A DNA stretch of 60,938 bases, from the NCBI GenBank assembly GCA_036490955.1, contig DASXCX010000257.1, positions 1-60,938 on the forward strand, written 5' to 3'. A model generated the notes under the pieces. It was given only the letters and a program-made list of their open reading frames with translations. It was not told the DNA's origin and searched no databases. This document shows positions 24,195 to 32,757 of the stretch, in pieces (within the stretch, counting starts at the first letter, position 1; each line of letters opens with the position of its first letter). The DNA is from CAIKMD01 sp036490955 (GTDB lineage Bacteria > Pseudomonadota > Alphaproteobacteria > ATCC43930 > CGMCC-115725). Both the position numbers and the translations under genes were made by a program.

Positions 24195-25190
24195 TTAGGC
24201 AAGCCCGGCCTTAGCAGCAAGATCGGCGAGCTTCGCTTCCGGCCGGGCGCCAAAATGCGAGATGATCTCGGCGGCGCAGAGCGCGCCGAGCTTGGCGCAA
24301 TGCGCCATGTCCTTGCCGCGGGTAAAGCCATAGAGGAAACCGGCGGCGAAGAGATCGCCGGCGCCGGTTGTATCGACCACTTTGGCGACGGGCGATGCCG
24401 GTATTTTGACGCGATCCTTGGCCGTCACGACCTCGGCGCCTTTCTCGCTGCGCGTCAGCACGGCGATCTCGGCCTCGCCGCGCACCGCGGCGGCGGCCTT
24501 CTCGAAATCCTGGGTCTCGTAGAGCGAGCAGATCTCCGCCTCATTGGCGAAGAGGATGTCGACATGGCCGCGGATCAGATCGCGGAAATCGGCGCGGTGG
24601 CGGTCGACGCAGAACGGGTCCGAGAGGGTGAGGCTGACCTTGCGGCCCGCTTGGTGGGCGATCGCCCCGGCTTGGCGGAAAGCCTCCTTCGCCGAAGGCC
24701 GGTCGAAGAGATAGCCCTCGAGATAGGTGATTTGCGCCGACGCGATGAGATCGCGGTCGATGTCACCGGGCTGGAACTCGACCGAGGCGCCGAGAAAAGT
24801 GCTCATCGTGCGCTGCGCGTCGGGCGTCACGAGGATGAGGCAACGCGCCGTCGCCGGCCCGCCCTTAAGCGGCGGCGTGTCGTATTTGACGCCGGTCGCG
24901 CGGAGATCGTGGGCAAAGACCTGGCCAAGCTGGTCGTCGGCGACCTTGCCGATATAGGCGGCGTTGCCGCCGAGCGAGGCGATGCCCGCGATCGTATTGG
25001 CTGCCGAGCCGCCCGAGGCTTCCATGCCCGAGCCCATCTTGCCGTAAAGCGTCTTGGCGCGGGCCTCGTCGATCAGCGCCATCGTGCCCTTGGCGAGCTT
25101 TTCCTGCTGGATGAAAGAATCATCGGCTTGAGCAAGGACGTCGACGATGGCATTGCCGATGCCGACGACATCGAGGGTAGGGGTCGCCAT
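24195..25190 (-). CDS. PfkB-family adenosine kinase
   Basis: A 331-residue ribokinase-fold enzyme. Features are the N-terminal VVGIGNAIVDVLAQADD, the GGSAANTIAGIASLG nucleoside-binding motif near 59-73, and the C-terminal anion hole DTTGAGDLFAAGFLYGF near 285. This N-terminal pattern is that of bacterial adenosine kinases in alphaproteobacteria, which salvage adenosine to AMP. ATG 25190 is chosen over the longer frame because VDVVGIGN immediately follows the usual start. The 170-bp gap to the lipoprotein gene is a divergent promoter region with no clear promoter that I can fix. Confidence 0.92.
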   Translation of the reverse strand: MATPTLDVVGIGNAIVDVLAQADDSFIQQEKLAKGTMALIDEARAKTLYGKMGSGMEASGGSAANTIAGIASLGGNAAYIGKVADDQLGQVFAHDLRATGVKYDTPPLKGGPATARCLILVTPDAQRTMSTFLGASVEFQPGDIDRDLIASAQITYLEGYLFDRPSAKEAFRQAGAIAHQAGRKVSLTLSDPFCVDRHRADFRDLIRGHVDILFANEAEICSLYETQDFEKAAAAVRGEAEIAVLTRSEKGAEVVTAKDRVKIPASPVAKVVDTTGAGDLFAAGFLYGFTRGKDMAHCAKLGALCAAEIISHFGARPEAKLADLAAKAGLA

Positions 25191-25360
25191 AAGGATTTCC
25201 GGGCTGATGAATGAAGCGCGCGAGTATAGGGGCGGACCGCGCCGAAACAAGCGATCTCGCACGAAATCGCTTTATTTACGGGACATTGCGCGGTTAATGT
25301 GGGCAAGTGCGAAACGCCAAGGCCGGGGAATCGGCCGGCGCGATCGCCCGGGGATTTGGG

Positions 25361-25792
25361 ATGGACTTCAAGAGGAGGGCTGCCGCCATCGCGGCAGCCT
25401 TCGCGTTTTTTGGAATGCTCTCCGCTTGCACTTCGCCGAACGGCGCCGCGATGGGAGCGAGCGCAGCCACGCCGGGCTCTGCGCTTCCCGACCTTCCTCA
25501 GGCCGCCTCGCGCACGCCGGCGATCAAGGACCTCGCCGGGCTGAAGCCCGCCGATGTGGTGGCAATTCTCGGCCAGCCGGATTTACGCCGCGACGAGCCA
25601 CCGGCCGAACTCTGGCAATATCGCGCCGCCGATTGCGTGCTGAATCTCTTCTTCTATGGCGGCGCCGGCGGCTATCGCCTGGCGCATGCGGAAGCTTGGC
25701 AGCGCTCGCTGGCTGGCAGCGGCGCTCCGGCGCGGTGCCATGACGAAAATGCGCCCATCAAGGCGCATCTCATCAGCGAGTCGGGGCTTTAG
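25361..25792 (+). CDS. Small lipoprotein of unknown function
   Basis: A 143-residue protein with a lipoprotein signal (RRAAAIAAAFAFFGMLSAC, lipobox LSAC), so it should be lipid-anchored. The mature part contains LAGLKPADVVAILGQPDLRRDEPPAELWQY and a Cys-containing NLFFYGGAG segment, a layout like small SmpA/OmlA-like proteins in which LxGxxxxxVxxxLGxPxxxR precedes an aromatic-rich strand. ATG 25361 puts the signal at the start; a GTG 18 codons upstream is in frame. Divergent from adenosine kinase. Confidence 0.82.
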   Translation: MDFKRRAAAIAAAFAFFGMLSACTSPNGAAMGASAATPGSALPDLPQAASRTPAIKDLAGLKPADVVAILGQPDLRRDEPPAELWQYRAADCVLNLFFYGGAGGYRLAHAEAWQRSLAGSGAPARCHDENAPIKAHLISESGL

Positions 25793-25798
25793 AGAACG

Positions 25799-25829
25799 AA
25801 GTCCGTCGTCCGACCGGAACGAGGGACTT
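25799..25829. terminator. Bidirectional terminator-like hairpin
   Basis: AAGTCC at 25799-25804 pairs with GGACTT at 25824-25829, with further pairing TCGT/ACGA and CCG/CGG inside. It lies between the convergent lipoprotein (+) and DUF2852 (-) genes, followed by a short T-run on the plus strand and preceded by an A-pair that gives U on the minus strand. A shared terminator is the simplest reading. Confidence 0.55.
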
Positions 25830-25847
25830 TACCTCACGATAGAACCC

Positions 25848-26456
25848 TCAGTTCGCGGGCGGCGGCTCTGGCGGCGTTCCCGATGGCGGGTTGCGGCGAT
25901 CATTCATGAACTGATCGAATTCGGCCTTGTCCTTGGCGAAGCGCAACCGCTCCAAGAACTCGGAAAATTCCTTTTGCTCTTCCTCGAGCCGGCGCAGCGT
26001 CTCCGTGCGGTATTCATCGAAGGCGCGATTGCCGCTTGACGGACCGCCCGGGGGTCGCTTGCCGCCGAACCAGTTCTTCCATCCGCCCGATGCCGCGCTT
26101 GGACCCGAGCCGGACTCTGCGCTCGGCCCTCCGGACCAGCGGCGATAGCCGCAAAACATATGGCGCCGCCAGAGCATTGCCGCGAGCAGCGCCAGGCCGA
26201 CGGGCCACCACCAAATGAACCCGAGGACCATGGCTATGACGAGCAAAGGCTTTGGGATGAAATGCGGTCTCCAGAACGGATGGCCGGCGCCCCAAGGCGG
26301 GCCCCAGGATTGCGCGCTCCAGGAGCCTTCGCCATCGCGGCCGCTCCAACTCGCCTGCTGCCAGCCGCACCCTCCGCCCCACATTCCCCAAGGACCGCGC
26401 GGGCGATGACGCCAGCGGGAATCGCCGTAAGACTCGTCGTGCGCGGCACTGGTCAT
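25848..26456 (-). CDS. DUF2852 domain protein
   Basis: A 202-residue membrane protein. The first 60 residues are rich in Trp and Gly (GMWGGGCGWQQ, SWGPPWG). One or two hydrophobic helices follow (LLVIAMVLGFIWWWPVGLALLAAMLW), then a Ser/Gly linker and a charged C-terminal helix FDEYRTETLRRLEEEQKEF and FLERLRFAKDKAEFDQFM, the DUF2852 signature. Function is unknown. ATG 26456 has GTGAGG upstream, better than GTG 26468. A strong inverted repeat at 26472-26492 lies 16 bases before the start, so expression is likely repressed by the adjoining TetR protein. Confidence 0.88.
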   Translation of the reverse strand: MTSAAHDESYGDSRWRHRPRGPWGMWGGGCGWQQASWSGRDGEGSWSAQSWGPPWGAGHPFWRPHFIPKPLLVIAMVLGFIWWWPVGLALLAAMLWRRHMFCGYRRWSGGPSAESGSGPSAASGGWKNWFGGKRPPGGPSSGNRAFDEYRTETLRRLEEEQKEFSEFLERLRFAKDKAEFDQFMNDRRNPPSGTPPEPPPAN

Positions 26457-26471
26457 GGCAGACCTCACGTG

Positions 26472-26492
26472 AATGTAAGAGACACTTACATT
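26472..26492. promoter_or_regulatory. TetR-type operator upstream of the DUF2852 gene
   Basis: AATGTAAG (26472-26479) and CTTACATT (26485-26492) form a perfect 8-bp inverted repeat with a 5-bp centre. It lies between tetR (ends 26530) and the DUF2852 start (26456). Dyads of TGTAAG type with five-base centres are common for AcrR/TetR regulators. The position so near the start would block transcription or elongation when bound. Confidence 0.6.
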
Positions 26493-26529
26493 AGTGCACG
26501 CTGTCTCGAAGTCAAGGCTGATCGGGCGG

Positions 26530-27189
26530 CTATCTCGTTTTTATTTCCACGTTACCGCCGGCGAGGCCGAAACTCTGGAGATAGATCAGCACGCCCGCTT
26601 CCAGCAGCTCTTCAGGTGACATCGGTAGTTTGCGTCGCGCGCCATCCGCACGGCAGAAGAGCGAGGCGATGCCATGCGACAGCGCCCAGATATGCAGGGC
26701 CATCATCAGCGAGGGCGGGCGTTTGCCCTCGGGCAAGGCCGCGGCGACCCTGTCGGTGGCTTGGCGCAGGATCGCGAAAGCGCGCTCGGCCGCCGTCTGC
26801 AATGACGGCACGGCATCAAACGCAATATGTGTCTCGAACATCGCGGCATAAAGGGCGGGCTCGCGGCGAGCGAAGGCGAGATAAGCCTGGCCGAGGGCTT
26901 CGAAGGCGCGCAGCGGATCGGGCCGTCCGTCATTCCATGCCTGCGCCAGCGCTGCTGCAAAGCGCTCGTAGCCGCGCTCCGCAACGGCTGCGAGCAGCGC
27001 CTCGGCATCGCGGAAATGGCGGTAGGGCGCCGCCGAACTGACACCCGCAAGCCGCGCCGCTTCGGCGATGGTGAAGGCTCCCGGTCCTTTCTCCGCGAGC
27101 AGCATCAACGCGGCATCGATCAGCGCCTCGCGCAAATTGCCATGATGGTAGCCACGCCGCTCGTTGCCGCCTTTGCCAGACCAACTCAT
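26530..27189 (-). CDS. TetR/AcrR family transcriptional regulator
   Basis: A 219-residue regulator. The N-terminal helix-turn-helix is clear: YHHGNLREALIDAALMLLAEKG followed by FTIAEAARLAGVSSAAPYRHFRDAEALLAAVAERGY. The YHHGNLR and VSSAAPYRHF segments mark the branch with a WHG-type C-terminal domain. The ligand is unknown. ATG 27189 is preferred over a GTG at 27204 on start codon and family N-terminus; neither has a strong ribosome site. It is the likely repressor of the operator at 26472-26492 and of DUF2852. Confidence 0.92.
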   Translation of the reverse strand: MSWSGKGGNERRGYHHGNLREALIDAALMLLAEKGPGAFTIAEAARLAGVSSAAPYRHFRDAEALLAAVAERGYERFAAALAQAWNDGRPDPLRAFEALGQAYLAFARREPALYAAMFETHIAFDAVPSLQTAAERAFAILRQATDRVAAALPEGKRPPSLMMALHIWALSHGIASLFCRADGARRKLPMSPEELLEAGVLIYLQSFGLAGGNVEIKTR

Positions 27190-27274
27190 GTTACGGTCTA
27201 TCACATGTCCCGGCGGTGAAATCCAGGGGGATGACCCGCGCGAGCAGCGTCGGCCCTACGCGAAGCAACCTAAA

Positions 27275-28216
27275 TTAGGCCAGCCGCCTTTGGATCGCGT
27301 CCCAGACATTCTTCTCGAGCGTGAGACCGTCGAGCCGGTTGATCTCCTGGATGCCGGTCGGCGACGTGACGTTGATCTCGGTGAGGTAATCGCCGATCAC
27401 GTCGATGCCGACGAAGATCAGCCCTTGGCGCTTCAAGGTCGGACCGATCGCCGCGCAAATTTCATGCTCGCGCCGCGTCAATTTCGTCTTTACCGCTTTG
27501 CCGCCGACATGGAGATTGGCGCGCGCTTCGCCTTTCGCCGGCACGCGCAGCACCCCGCCCATCGGCTCGCCATCGATGAGGATGATGCGCTTGTCGCCTT
27601 TGCGCACGGCGGGAAGATACCGCTGGACCACGATTGGCTCGCGATTATGCGCGGCGAAGCTCTCCAACAGCGCGTTGAAGTTCTCGTCCTGCGGCGTGAT
27701 GCGGAACACGCCGGCGCCGCCATTGCCGAACAGCGGCTTCAGAATGATGTCGCGGTGCTGCTTGCGGAAGGCGACGATCGCAGCGCGATCGGACGACACC
27801 AAGGTCGGCGGCATCAGCCCGGGAAAATGCGTCGCGAAAAGCTTCTCCGGCGCGTTGCGCACCGCCGCCGGATCGTTCACGACCAGCACCTTGCCGCTGA
27901 CATGCTCGAGCAGATGCGTCGCGGTGATATAGGCCATATCGAACGGCGGATCCTGGCGCATCAGGATCACATCCATCTTTGCGAGGTCGAGCGTCTCGAC
28001 GGGCCCGAGCGCCGCGTGCTTCTTGCGCCCACGCCAGACGCGCAAGCGCTGCGCCTGCGCGGTAACGCGGCCATCGGTGAGGCTCAATTGCCGCGGGAGA
28101 TAATGATAGAGGCGATGACCGCGCGCTTGCGCCTCGAGCGCGAGCACGAAAGTCGAATCGGCGAGGACGTTGATGGACTCGATCGGGTCCATCTGGATGG
28201 CGACGTCGAGCCTCAT
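27275..28216 (-). CDS. gshB: Glutathione synthetase
   Basis: GshB ligates glycine to gamma-glutamylcysteine with ATP. The 313-residue ATP-grasp enzyme opens with VAIQMDPIESINVLADSTF, then LMRQDPPFDMAYITATHLLE, the ATP-binding VAFRKQHRDIILKPLFGNGGAGVF and RANLHVGGKAVKTKLT, and INVTSPTGIQEINRLDG. Length is normal. Its ATG overlaps the stop of the BON protein gene by four bases, so it is translationally coupled at the end of the rsmI-yraN-BON-gshB run. Confidence 0.97.
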   Translation of the reverse strand: MRLDVAIQMDPIESINVLADSTFVLALEAQARGHRLYHYLPRQLSLTDGRVTAQAQRLRVWRGRKKHAALGPVETLDLAKMDVILMRQDPPFDMAYITATHLLEHVSGKVLVVNDPAAVRNAPEKLFATHFPGLMPPTLVSSDRAAIVAFRKQHRDIILKPLFGNGGAGVFRITPQDENFNALLESFAAHNREPIVVQRYLPAVRKGDKRIILIDGEPMGGVLRVPAKGEARANLHVGGKAVKTKLTRREHEICAAIGPTLKRQGLIFVGIDVIGDYLTEINVTSPTGIQEINRLDGLTLEKNVWDAIQRRLA

Positions 28217-28932
28217 TGAATCGGCTGTACCTCGATCGCGCTGCCGCGCGGCGCGGGTGCCGGCGGGGCCTCGGGCGGCGGCGGTACCGGCGGCCCGCTG
28301 CCCGACGCATTGCCGGCCGACGCCGGTGGCGAGCCGGCCTCACTGCCGACCTTGATGTAAGACTTCACTTGACTGACGTTGGGGAGGTTGCGCGCGTAGG
28401 ACAGCACGAGCTCACGCTCCGCGCCGTTGCGCGCATAGCCCATGATGTAGACGATACCGTTGAGCGTATGGACGATATAGTTCGACGACCGTACTTGCGT
28501 ATCGGCGAGCAGCTGGGTGCGCAACGCGTTGGACACGTAATTGTCGCGCGCGTCCTGGCCGAAATTCGTCAGCGGCCCGACTTGCACCTCGTTATAAATG
28601 CGGGTCACGCCTTGGACCTGGCGCGCGAGCCGCTCCGCCGCGTCCTTCATCTGTTGGTTCGGCACGAGGCCGGTGATCAGCAGCTCGTTGTCGTACGCGG
28701 TCGCGGAAACATCGCGGGCGAGATCGCTCGATGCGTCGGCCCAGTATTTATGCGCCGTCGCGGTGGTCGCCGCGTCGCGCGCGAGCTGCTCGGGCGAGCG
28801 CTGCTCGGTCACGAGCGTATAACCGCCGGCGGCCGTGCCCGCGACGAGCGGCACGACGCAGCCGGCGAGCGGCGCCGCCGCCAGCATCACGGCAAGAAAG
28901 ACTGTCGCGCGCGGATAAAAGCGTTCGGTCAC
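28213..28932 (-). CDS. BON-domain lipoprotein
   Basis: A 239-residue secreted protein with signal and lipobox (AVMLAAAPLAGCVVP). Two BON domains follow: one around NELLITGLVPNQQMKDAAERLARQVQGVTRIYNEVQV and the other around NYIVHTLNGIVYIMGYARNGAERELVLSYARNLPNVSQVKSYIKV, as in OsmY/DolP, which bind phospholipid and keep the outer membrane intact. The tail is rich in Pro and Gly. The GTG at 28932 follows AGGAAGG; longer starts are possible. It is coupled to gshB. Confidence 0.88.
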   Translation of the reverse strand: MTERFYPRATVFLAVMLAAAPLAGCVVPLVAGTAAGGYTLVTEQRSPEQLARDAATTATAHKYWADASSDLARDVSATAYDNELLITGLVPNQQMKDAAERLARQVQGVTRIYNEVQVGPLTNFGQDARDNYVSNALRTQLLADTQVRSSNYIVHTLNGIVYIMGYARNGAERELVLSYARNLPNVSQVKSYIKVGSEAGSPPASAGNASGSGPPVPPPPEAPPAPAPRGSAIEVQPIQ

Positions 28933-29034
28933 AACCACCTTCCTCGTGAGTGAAGGCAAGAATCTAATCGCGCGCGGCGGGACAAGCAAAGCCATTCCGC
29001 ATGGTCGAGTCGCCGCGCACCTGTTGCGTGCGCC

Positions 29035-29406
29035 CTATTCATCGCGCCAGGCATCGACCAAATGGCGCGGCCAGCGCCGCGGCGCAACCAGCATGACATC
29101 GAAGCGCGCGGCGAGCGTGGCCAGATCGGGGCGACCGCCGAGAAAATGCGCGATCGCGCGCGTGATGCGCCGTTGCTGGCGGCGCGTCACCGCTTCGGTC
29201 GCCGCATCGAAATCGGCGCGCGCCTTGACCTCGATCGCGGCAAGCGTGTCGCCGCGCCGGGCGATGAGATCGATCTCGCCGGCCGGTGTCTTGTAGCGCC
29301 GCGCCAGGATGCGATAGCCCCTGAGGCGCAAATGCCAGAGGCAGATCAGCTCCGCCGCCTTGCCGCGACGCTCGGCGGCGCGCCGATGGCCGCGCGAGCG
29401 GGTCAT
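29035..29406 (-). CDS. YraN/UPF0102 family protein
   Basis: A 123-residue protein with the restriction-endonuclease-like fold of UPF0102: AAELICLWHLRLRGYRILARRYKTPAGEIDLIARRGDTLAAIEVKAR, where Asp, Glu and Lys of the D-ExK core are visible. The biological role is not settled. It normally neighbours rsmI and here its ATG overlaps the rsmI stop by four bases. A 102-bp gap separates it from the BON gene. Confidence 0.94.
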   Translation of the reverse strand: MTRSRGHRRAAERRGKAAELICLWHLRLRGYRILARRYKTPAGEIDLIARRGDTLAAIEVKARADFDAATEAVTRRQQRRITRAIAHFLGGRPDLATLAARFDVMLVAPRRWPRHLVDAWRDE

Positions 29407-30281
29407 TCGCCGCGCCCCACGCGGACGAGCGCGCGCTGATAAACTTCGCGACGCGGCCGCCCGGTCGCTTCGGCCACTGCCGTGCTCGCGTCCTTGACGC
29501 TCATGGTCGCAAGCGCCGCATCGAGCGCGTCGTCGATATCGCCATCGCTGACCGCGGCACGCGCGGACGCCTCGTCGAGCCCGCCCACGACAATGACGAT
29601 TTCGCCCTTTGGCGCGGCCGCCGCGTAATGGGCCGCCAACGCGGCAAGACCGCCGCGATGAAGCTCCTCGTAAAGCTTGGTCAATTCGCGCGCGACCGCC
29701 GCCGGGCGATCGCCGAGCAGCGCCGCCATATCGGCAAGGGTCGCCGCGAGCCGCGGTGCGGTCTCATAGACGATCAGCGTCGCATGGAGAGTCGCGATCT
29801 CGCCGAGCACGCGCCGTCGCGCCGTTTCCTTGGGCGGAAGAAATCCCTGAAAGAAGAACCGATCGGACGGCAGGCCGGAGAGCACCAGCGCGGCGAGCGC
29901 GGCCGATGCGCCGGGCAGCGTCGTCACGGCGATGCCTTCGGCGATCGCCGCACGCGCCAGCTTGAAGCCCGGATCGGAAATCAGCGGCGTACCCGCATCC
30001 GAAACCAGCGCGACCACCGCGCCGGCTTTGAGCTTCTCGATCAGCAACGGGCGCATGCGTTCGGCATTATGCTCGTGATAAGCAATGCGCTTGCCACCGA
30101 GACCGTAGCGACTCATCAGCTTCTCGGTGACGCGCGTATCTTCGCACGCGATGACATCGGCCGCCGCCAGTATATCGAGCGCGCGCAGCGTGATATCGCG
30201 AAGATTGCCGATCGGCGTGGCAACGATGTAGAGGCCCGCCGCGAAGCGCGGCGACGTACCCGCCCCGACCTCGCTCGCCAC
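29403..30281 (-). CDS. rsmI: 16S rRNA (cytidine(1402)-2'-O)-methyltransferase RsmI
   Basis: RsmI 2'-O-methylates C1402 in the 16S rRNA decoding centre using S-adenosylmethionine. The 292-residue protein has LYIVATPIGNLRDITLRALDIL, ACEDTRVTEKL, VALVSDAGTPLISDPGFKLA, TLPGASAALAALVLSGLPSDRFFFQGFLP and a C-terminal helical tail. The frame remains open to 30395, but GTG 30281 is preceded by GGAAG at six bases and leaves room for the divergent lipoprotein gene at 30347, so it is preferred. First gene of the rsmI-yraN-BON-gshB run. Confidence 0.95.
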   Translation of the reverse strand: MASEVGAGTSPRFAAGLYIVATPIGNLRDITLRALDILAAADVIACEDTRVTEKLMSRYGLGGKRIAYHEHNAERMRPLLIEKLKAGAVVALVSDAGTPLISDPGFKLARAAIAEGIAVTTLPGASAALAALVLSGLPSDRFFFQGFLPPKETARRRVLGEIATLHATLIVYETAPRLAATLADMAALLGDRPAAVARELTKLYEELHRGGLAALAAHYAAAAPKGEIVIVVGGLDEASARAAVSDGDIDDALDAALATMSVKDASTAVAEATGRPRREVYQRALVRVGRGE

Positions 30282-30346
30282 TTGTTTACTTCCGAGTTGG
30301 CTCTCGATAGGCTCCGCGCCCTGCTCGCCCCGTCCGGAGATCGCGC

Positions 30347-31606
30347 TTGTCGTTTTGCCTCCGCCGGCCTTATGCGCGAATTGCCGCCGCGGCATGGCTC
30401 CTCGTCTCCGCGCTGACGCTGGCTTCTTGTTCCTACGTCAAAGTACCGGGCATAACGCCAAGCCCGCAAGTCGTGCAGCCGCCGCCGATCATACCGCCCG
30501 GGCCGCCGCCGACCCTCGTGCAGCCGGTGACGCCGCTGCCGGAGACGACGCCTGGAACGCCGCCGCCCCGCGGCGCCGCGAAAGTCACAGTGGGACTGCT
30601 GTTGCCGCTGACCGGACCAAGCGGTGCGCTCGGCCAGGCGATGCTCGATGCGGCGGAGATGGCGCTTTATGACCTCGCCGACGAGCAACTCGAGCTGCTG
30701 ACCCGCGACACCAAGGGCACGCCGGACGGAGCTGGCGCCGCAGCACAACAGGTGCTGAGCCAGGGCGCGCAGATTGTCCTTGGCCCGTTGCTCTCCCCGG
30801 AAGTCGGCGCCGTAAAGTCGATTGCCCAGGCCGCTCACGTGCCGGTCGTTGCCTTCTCAACCGACGCGACGCTGGCCGGACAGAGCACCTATCTTATGGG
30901 CTTCCTGCCGAGCGAGGAGATCGCGCGCGTCACTTCTTACGCGCATGCGCAAGGCCATAACCGCTTTGCCGTGCTCGCGCCGAGCAACGCTTACGGCCAA
31001 GTCATCGCCGATGCGGTGAAGAATGCGGTCGCGGCCAATGGCGCCGCACTATCGCGTGTCGAACTCTACGATCCGGCGGTCAATGGCATGGCGGCGGCGG
31101 TGCGGCGCTTCGCCGGCGAAGGCGTCGATTACGACGCGCTTTTCCTGCCCGATGGCGGCGCACGCATCAAAGCGCTCGCGCCGCAACTGCCCTATTTCAA
31201 GATCGATCCTGATCAGGTGAAGTTCCTCGGCACCGGCCTCTGGGACGATCCCACCATCGGCGCCGAGCCATCGCTCGATGGCGGCTGGTATGCCGCGCCC
31301 GCGCCTTCCGTGCGCGCGTCCTTCGAGCAGCACTTCGCACAGCTTTATGGCCATGCGCCGCCGCGGCTCGCGACGCTCGGCTATGACGCGACGGCCTTGG
31401 CGGCGGTGCTGGCGCGCTCTCCGCAAGGCGCCAATTTCTCGGATCAGGCGCTGACCAATCCCAATGGCTTCTCCGGCCTCGACGGCATTTTCCGCTTCCG
31501 CCCCAACGGGCTGGTGCAGCGTGGCCTGGCAATCCTGCAAGTGCAGCGCGGCGGCAACGTCATCGTCGATCCGGCGCCGCAGACCTTCCAGAATCTCGGC
31601 TTCTAG
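30347..31606 (+). CDS. Penicillin-binding protein activator (LppC/LpoA-like lipoprotein)
   Basis: A 419-residue lipoprotein with the lipobox LASC after a hydrophobic signal, then a Pro-rich linker (36-80) and a periplasmic-binding-protein-like domain: KVTVGLLLPLTGPSGALGQAMLDAAEMALYD, GAQIVLGPLLSPEVGAVKSIAQ, and a later LDGIFRFRPNGLVQRGLAI. Such proteins activate peptidoglycan-synthesising PBP1A-type enzymes or bind amino acids. It sits divergent to rsmI, as in many proteobacteria. The start is TTG at 30347, with GGAGA six bases before it. Its stop overlaps that of hemW by four bases. Confidence 0.9.
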   Translation: MSFCLRRPYARIAAAAWLLVSALTLASCSYVKVPGITPSPQVVQPPPIIPPGPPPTLVQPVTPLPETTPGTPPPRGAAKVTVGLLLPLTGPSGALGQAMLDAAEMALYDLADEQLELLTRDTKGTPDGAGAAAQQVLSQGAQIVLGPLLSPEVGAVKSIAQAAHVPVVAFSTDATLAGQSTYLMGFLPSEEIARVTSYAHAQGHNRFAVLAPSNAYGQVIADAVKNAVAANGAALSRVELYDPAVNGMAAAVRRFAGEGVDYDALFLPDGGARIKALAPQLPYFKIDPDQVKFLGTGLWDDPTIGAEPSLDGGWYAAPAPSVRASFEQHFAQLYGHAPPRLATLGYDATALAAVLARSPQGANFSDQALTNPNGFSGLDGIFRFRPNGLVQRGLAILQVQRGGNVIVDPAPQTFQNLGF

Positions 31607-32754
31607 GCGAGCAACGCGCCAAGCACGGCGTTGAGCCGCTGACGCCCGGCGGCCGTCGCGCGCAGGCCGGAATCGTCGAGGGCGAGAAATCCGGCCTCGC
31701 GCAGGCTGGCGAGCCGCGCGGGATCGAGCGCGGTCTCGAGATCCTGGCCCGCCTCCGCGCGGAAGGCGTCGCGCGCGATGCCTTCGCCGAGCCGCAGCCC
31801 CATCATCAACAATTCATCGCGCCGCTCTTCCGTCGAGAGGACCAGCGTTTCTTCCAGACCGTGCCCCGCGCGCCCGACGGCGCCGAGCCAGGTCTCCGGC
31901 GCCCGGAAATTCTTCAGCGCCCGCTTTTCGCCGCCGAGCGTCAGCCGGCCGTGCGCGCCCGGACCGACCCCGAGATAATCCTGATAGCGCCAATAGACGA
32001 GGTTGTGGCGACATTCCTCGCCGGGCCGCGCGTGATTGGAGATTTCGTAAGCCGGCAAGCCGGCGGCGGCGAGCGCCTCTTGCGTCGTCTCGTAAAGCGC
32101 GCCTTGTGTCTCGTCGTCCGGCAGGTGGAAATCGCCGCGCGCGAAAGCCGTGGCAAAAGCCGTCCCCGGCTCGATGGTGAGCTGATAGAGCGAGAGATGA
32201 TTGCCTGCCAGCGCCAGCGCCGCACCGAGCTCGTCGCGCCAGGCCGCGAGCGTCTGCCCCGGCCGCGCATAGATCAGATCGAAAGAGAAACGCGGGAAGA
32301 GCCGCGCCGCGAGCGCGACCGCCGCGCGCGCCTCGCCGGCATTATGCCCGCGGCCGAGGAATTTCAGCGACGCGTCATCGAGCGCCTGCACGCCGAGCGA
32401 GACGCGATTGACGCCCGCCGCCCGCAGCTCGGCAAAGCGCGCCGCTTCGACCGAGGTCGGATTGGCCTCGAGCGTGATCTCGAGATCGCGCACCGCGGGC
32501 CAATGCTGCGCCGCGCGTTCGATCAGCGCCGCCGCGATCGCCGGGGCCATCAGCGAAGGCGTGCCGCCCCCGAAGAAGATCGAGACCAGCTCGCGCCCCT
32601 TAAGCGCCGGCGCCCAATGATCGAGCTCGGCGAGGAGTGCGGCGCCCCAGCGGGGCTCATCGATGCGCTCGCGGACATGCGAGTTGAAATCGCAATAGGG
32701 ACATTTCGATTTGCAGAAAGGCCAATGGATGTAGAGCGCGAGCGGCTGCGCCAT
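31603..32754 (-). CDS. hemW: Radical SAM heme chaperone HemW
   Basis: A 383-residue radical-SAM protein related to coproporphyrinogen dehydrogenase HemN but acting as a heme chaperone. The [4Fe-4S] ligands are Cys14, Cys18 and Cys21 in FCKSKCPYC, without the extra Cys-carrying substrate motif of HemN. Further motifs are SIFFGGGTPSLM, VNRVSLGVQALDDASLKFLGRGH and YEISNHARPGEECRHNLVYWR. A winged-helix C-terminus ends at 31603. It lies at the end of the rph-rdgB-MBL-hemW run and starts three bases after the MBL stop. Confidence 0.95.
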   Translation of the reverse strand: MAQPLALYIHWPFCKSKCPYCDFNSHVRERIDEPRWGAALLAELDHWAPALKGRELVSIFFGGGTPSLMAPAIAAALIERAAQHWPAVRDLEITLEANPTSVEAARFAELRAAGVNRVSLGVQALDDASLKFLGRGHNAGEARAAVALAARLFPRFSFDLIYARPGQTLAAWRDELGAALALAGNHLSLYQLTIEPGTAFATAFARGDFHLPDDETQGALYETTQEALAAAGLPAYEISNHARPGEECRHNLVYWRYQDYLGVGPGAHGRLTLGGEKRALKNFRAPETWLGAVGRAGHGLEETLVLSTEERRDELLMMGLRLGEGIARDAFRAEAGQDLETALDPARLASLREAGFLALDDSGLRATAAGRQRLNAVLGALLA

Positions 32755-32757
32755 ATC

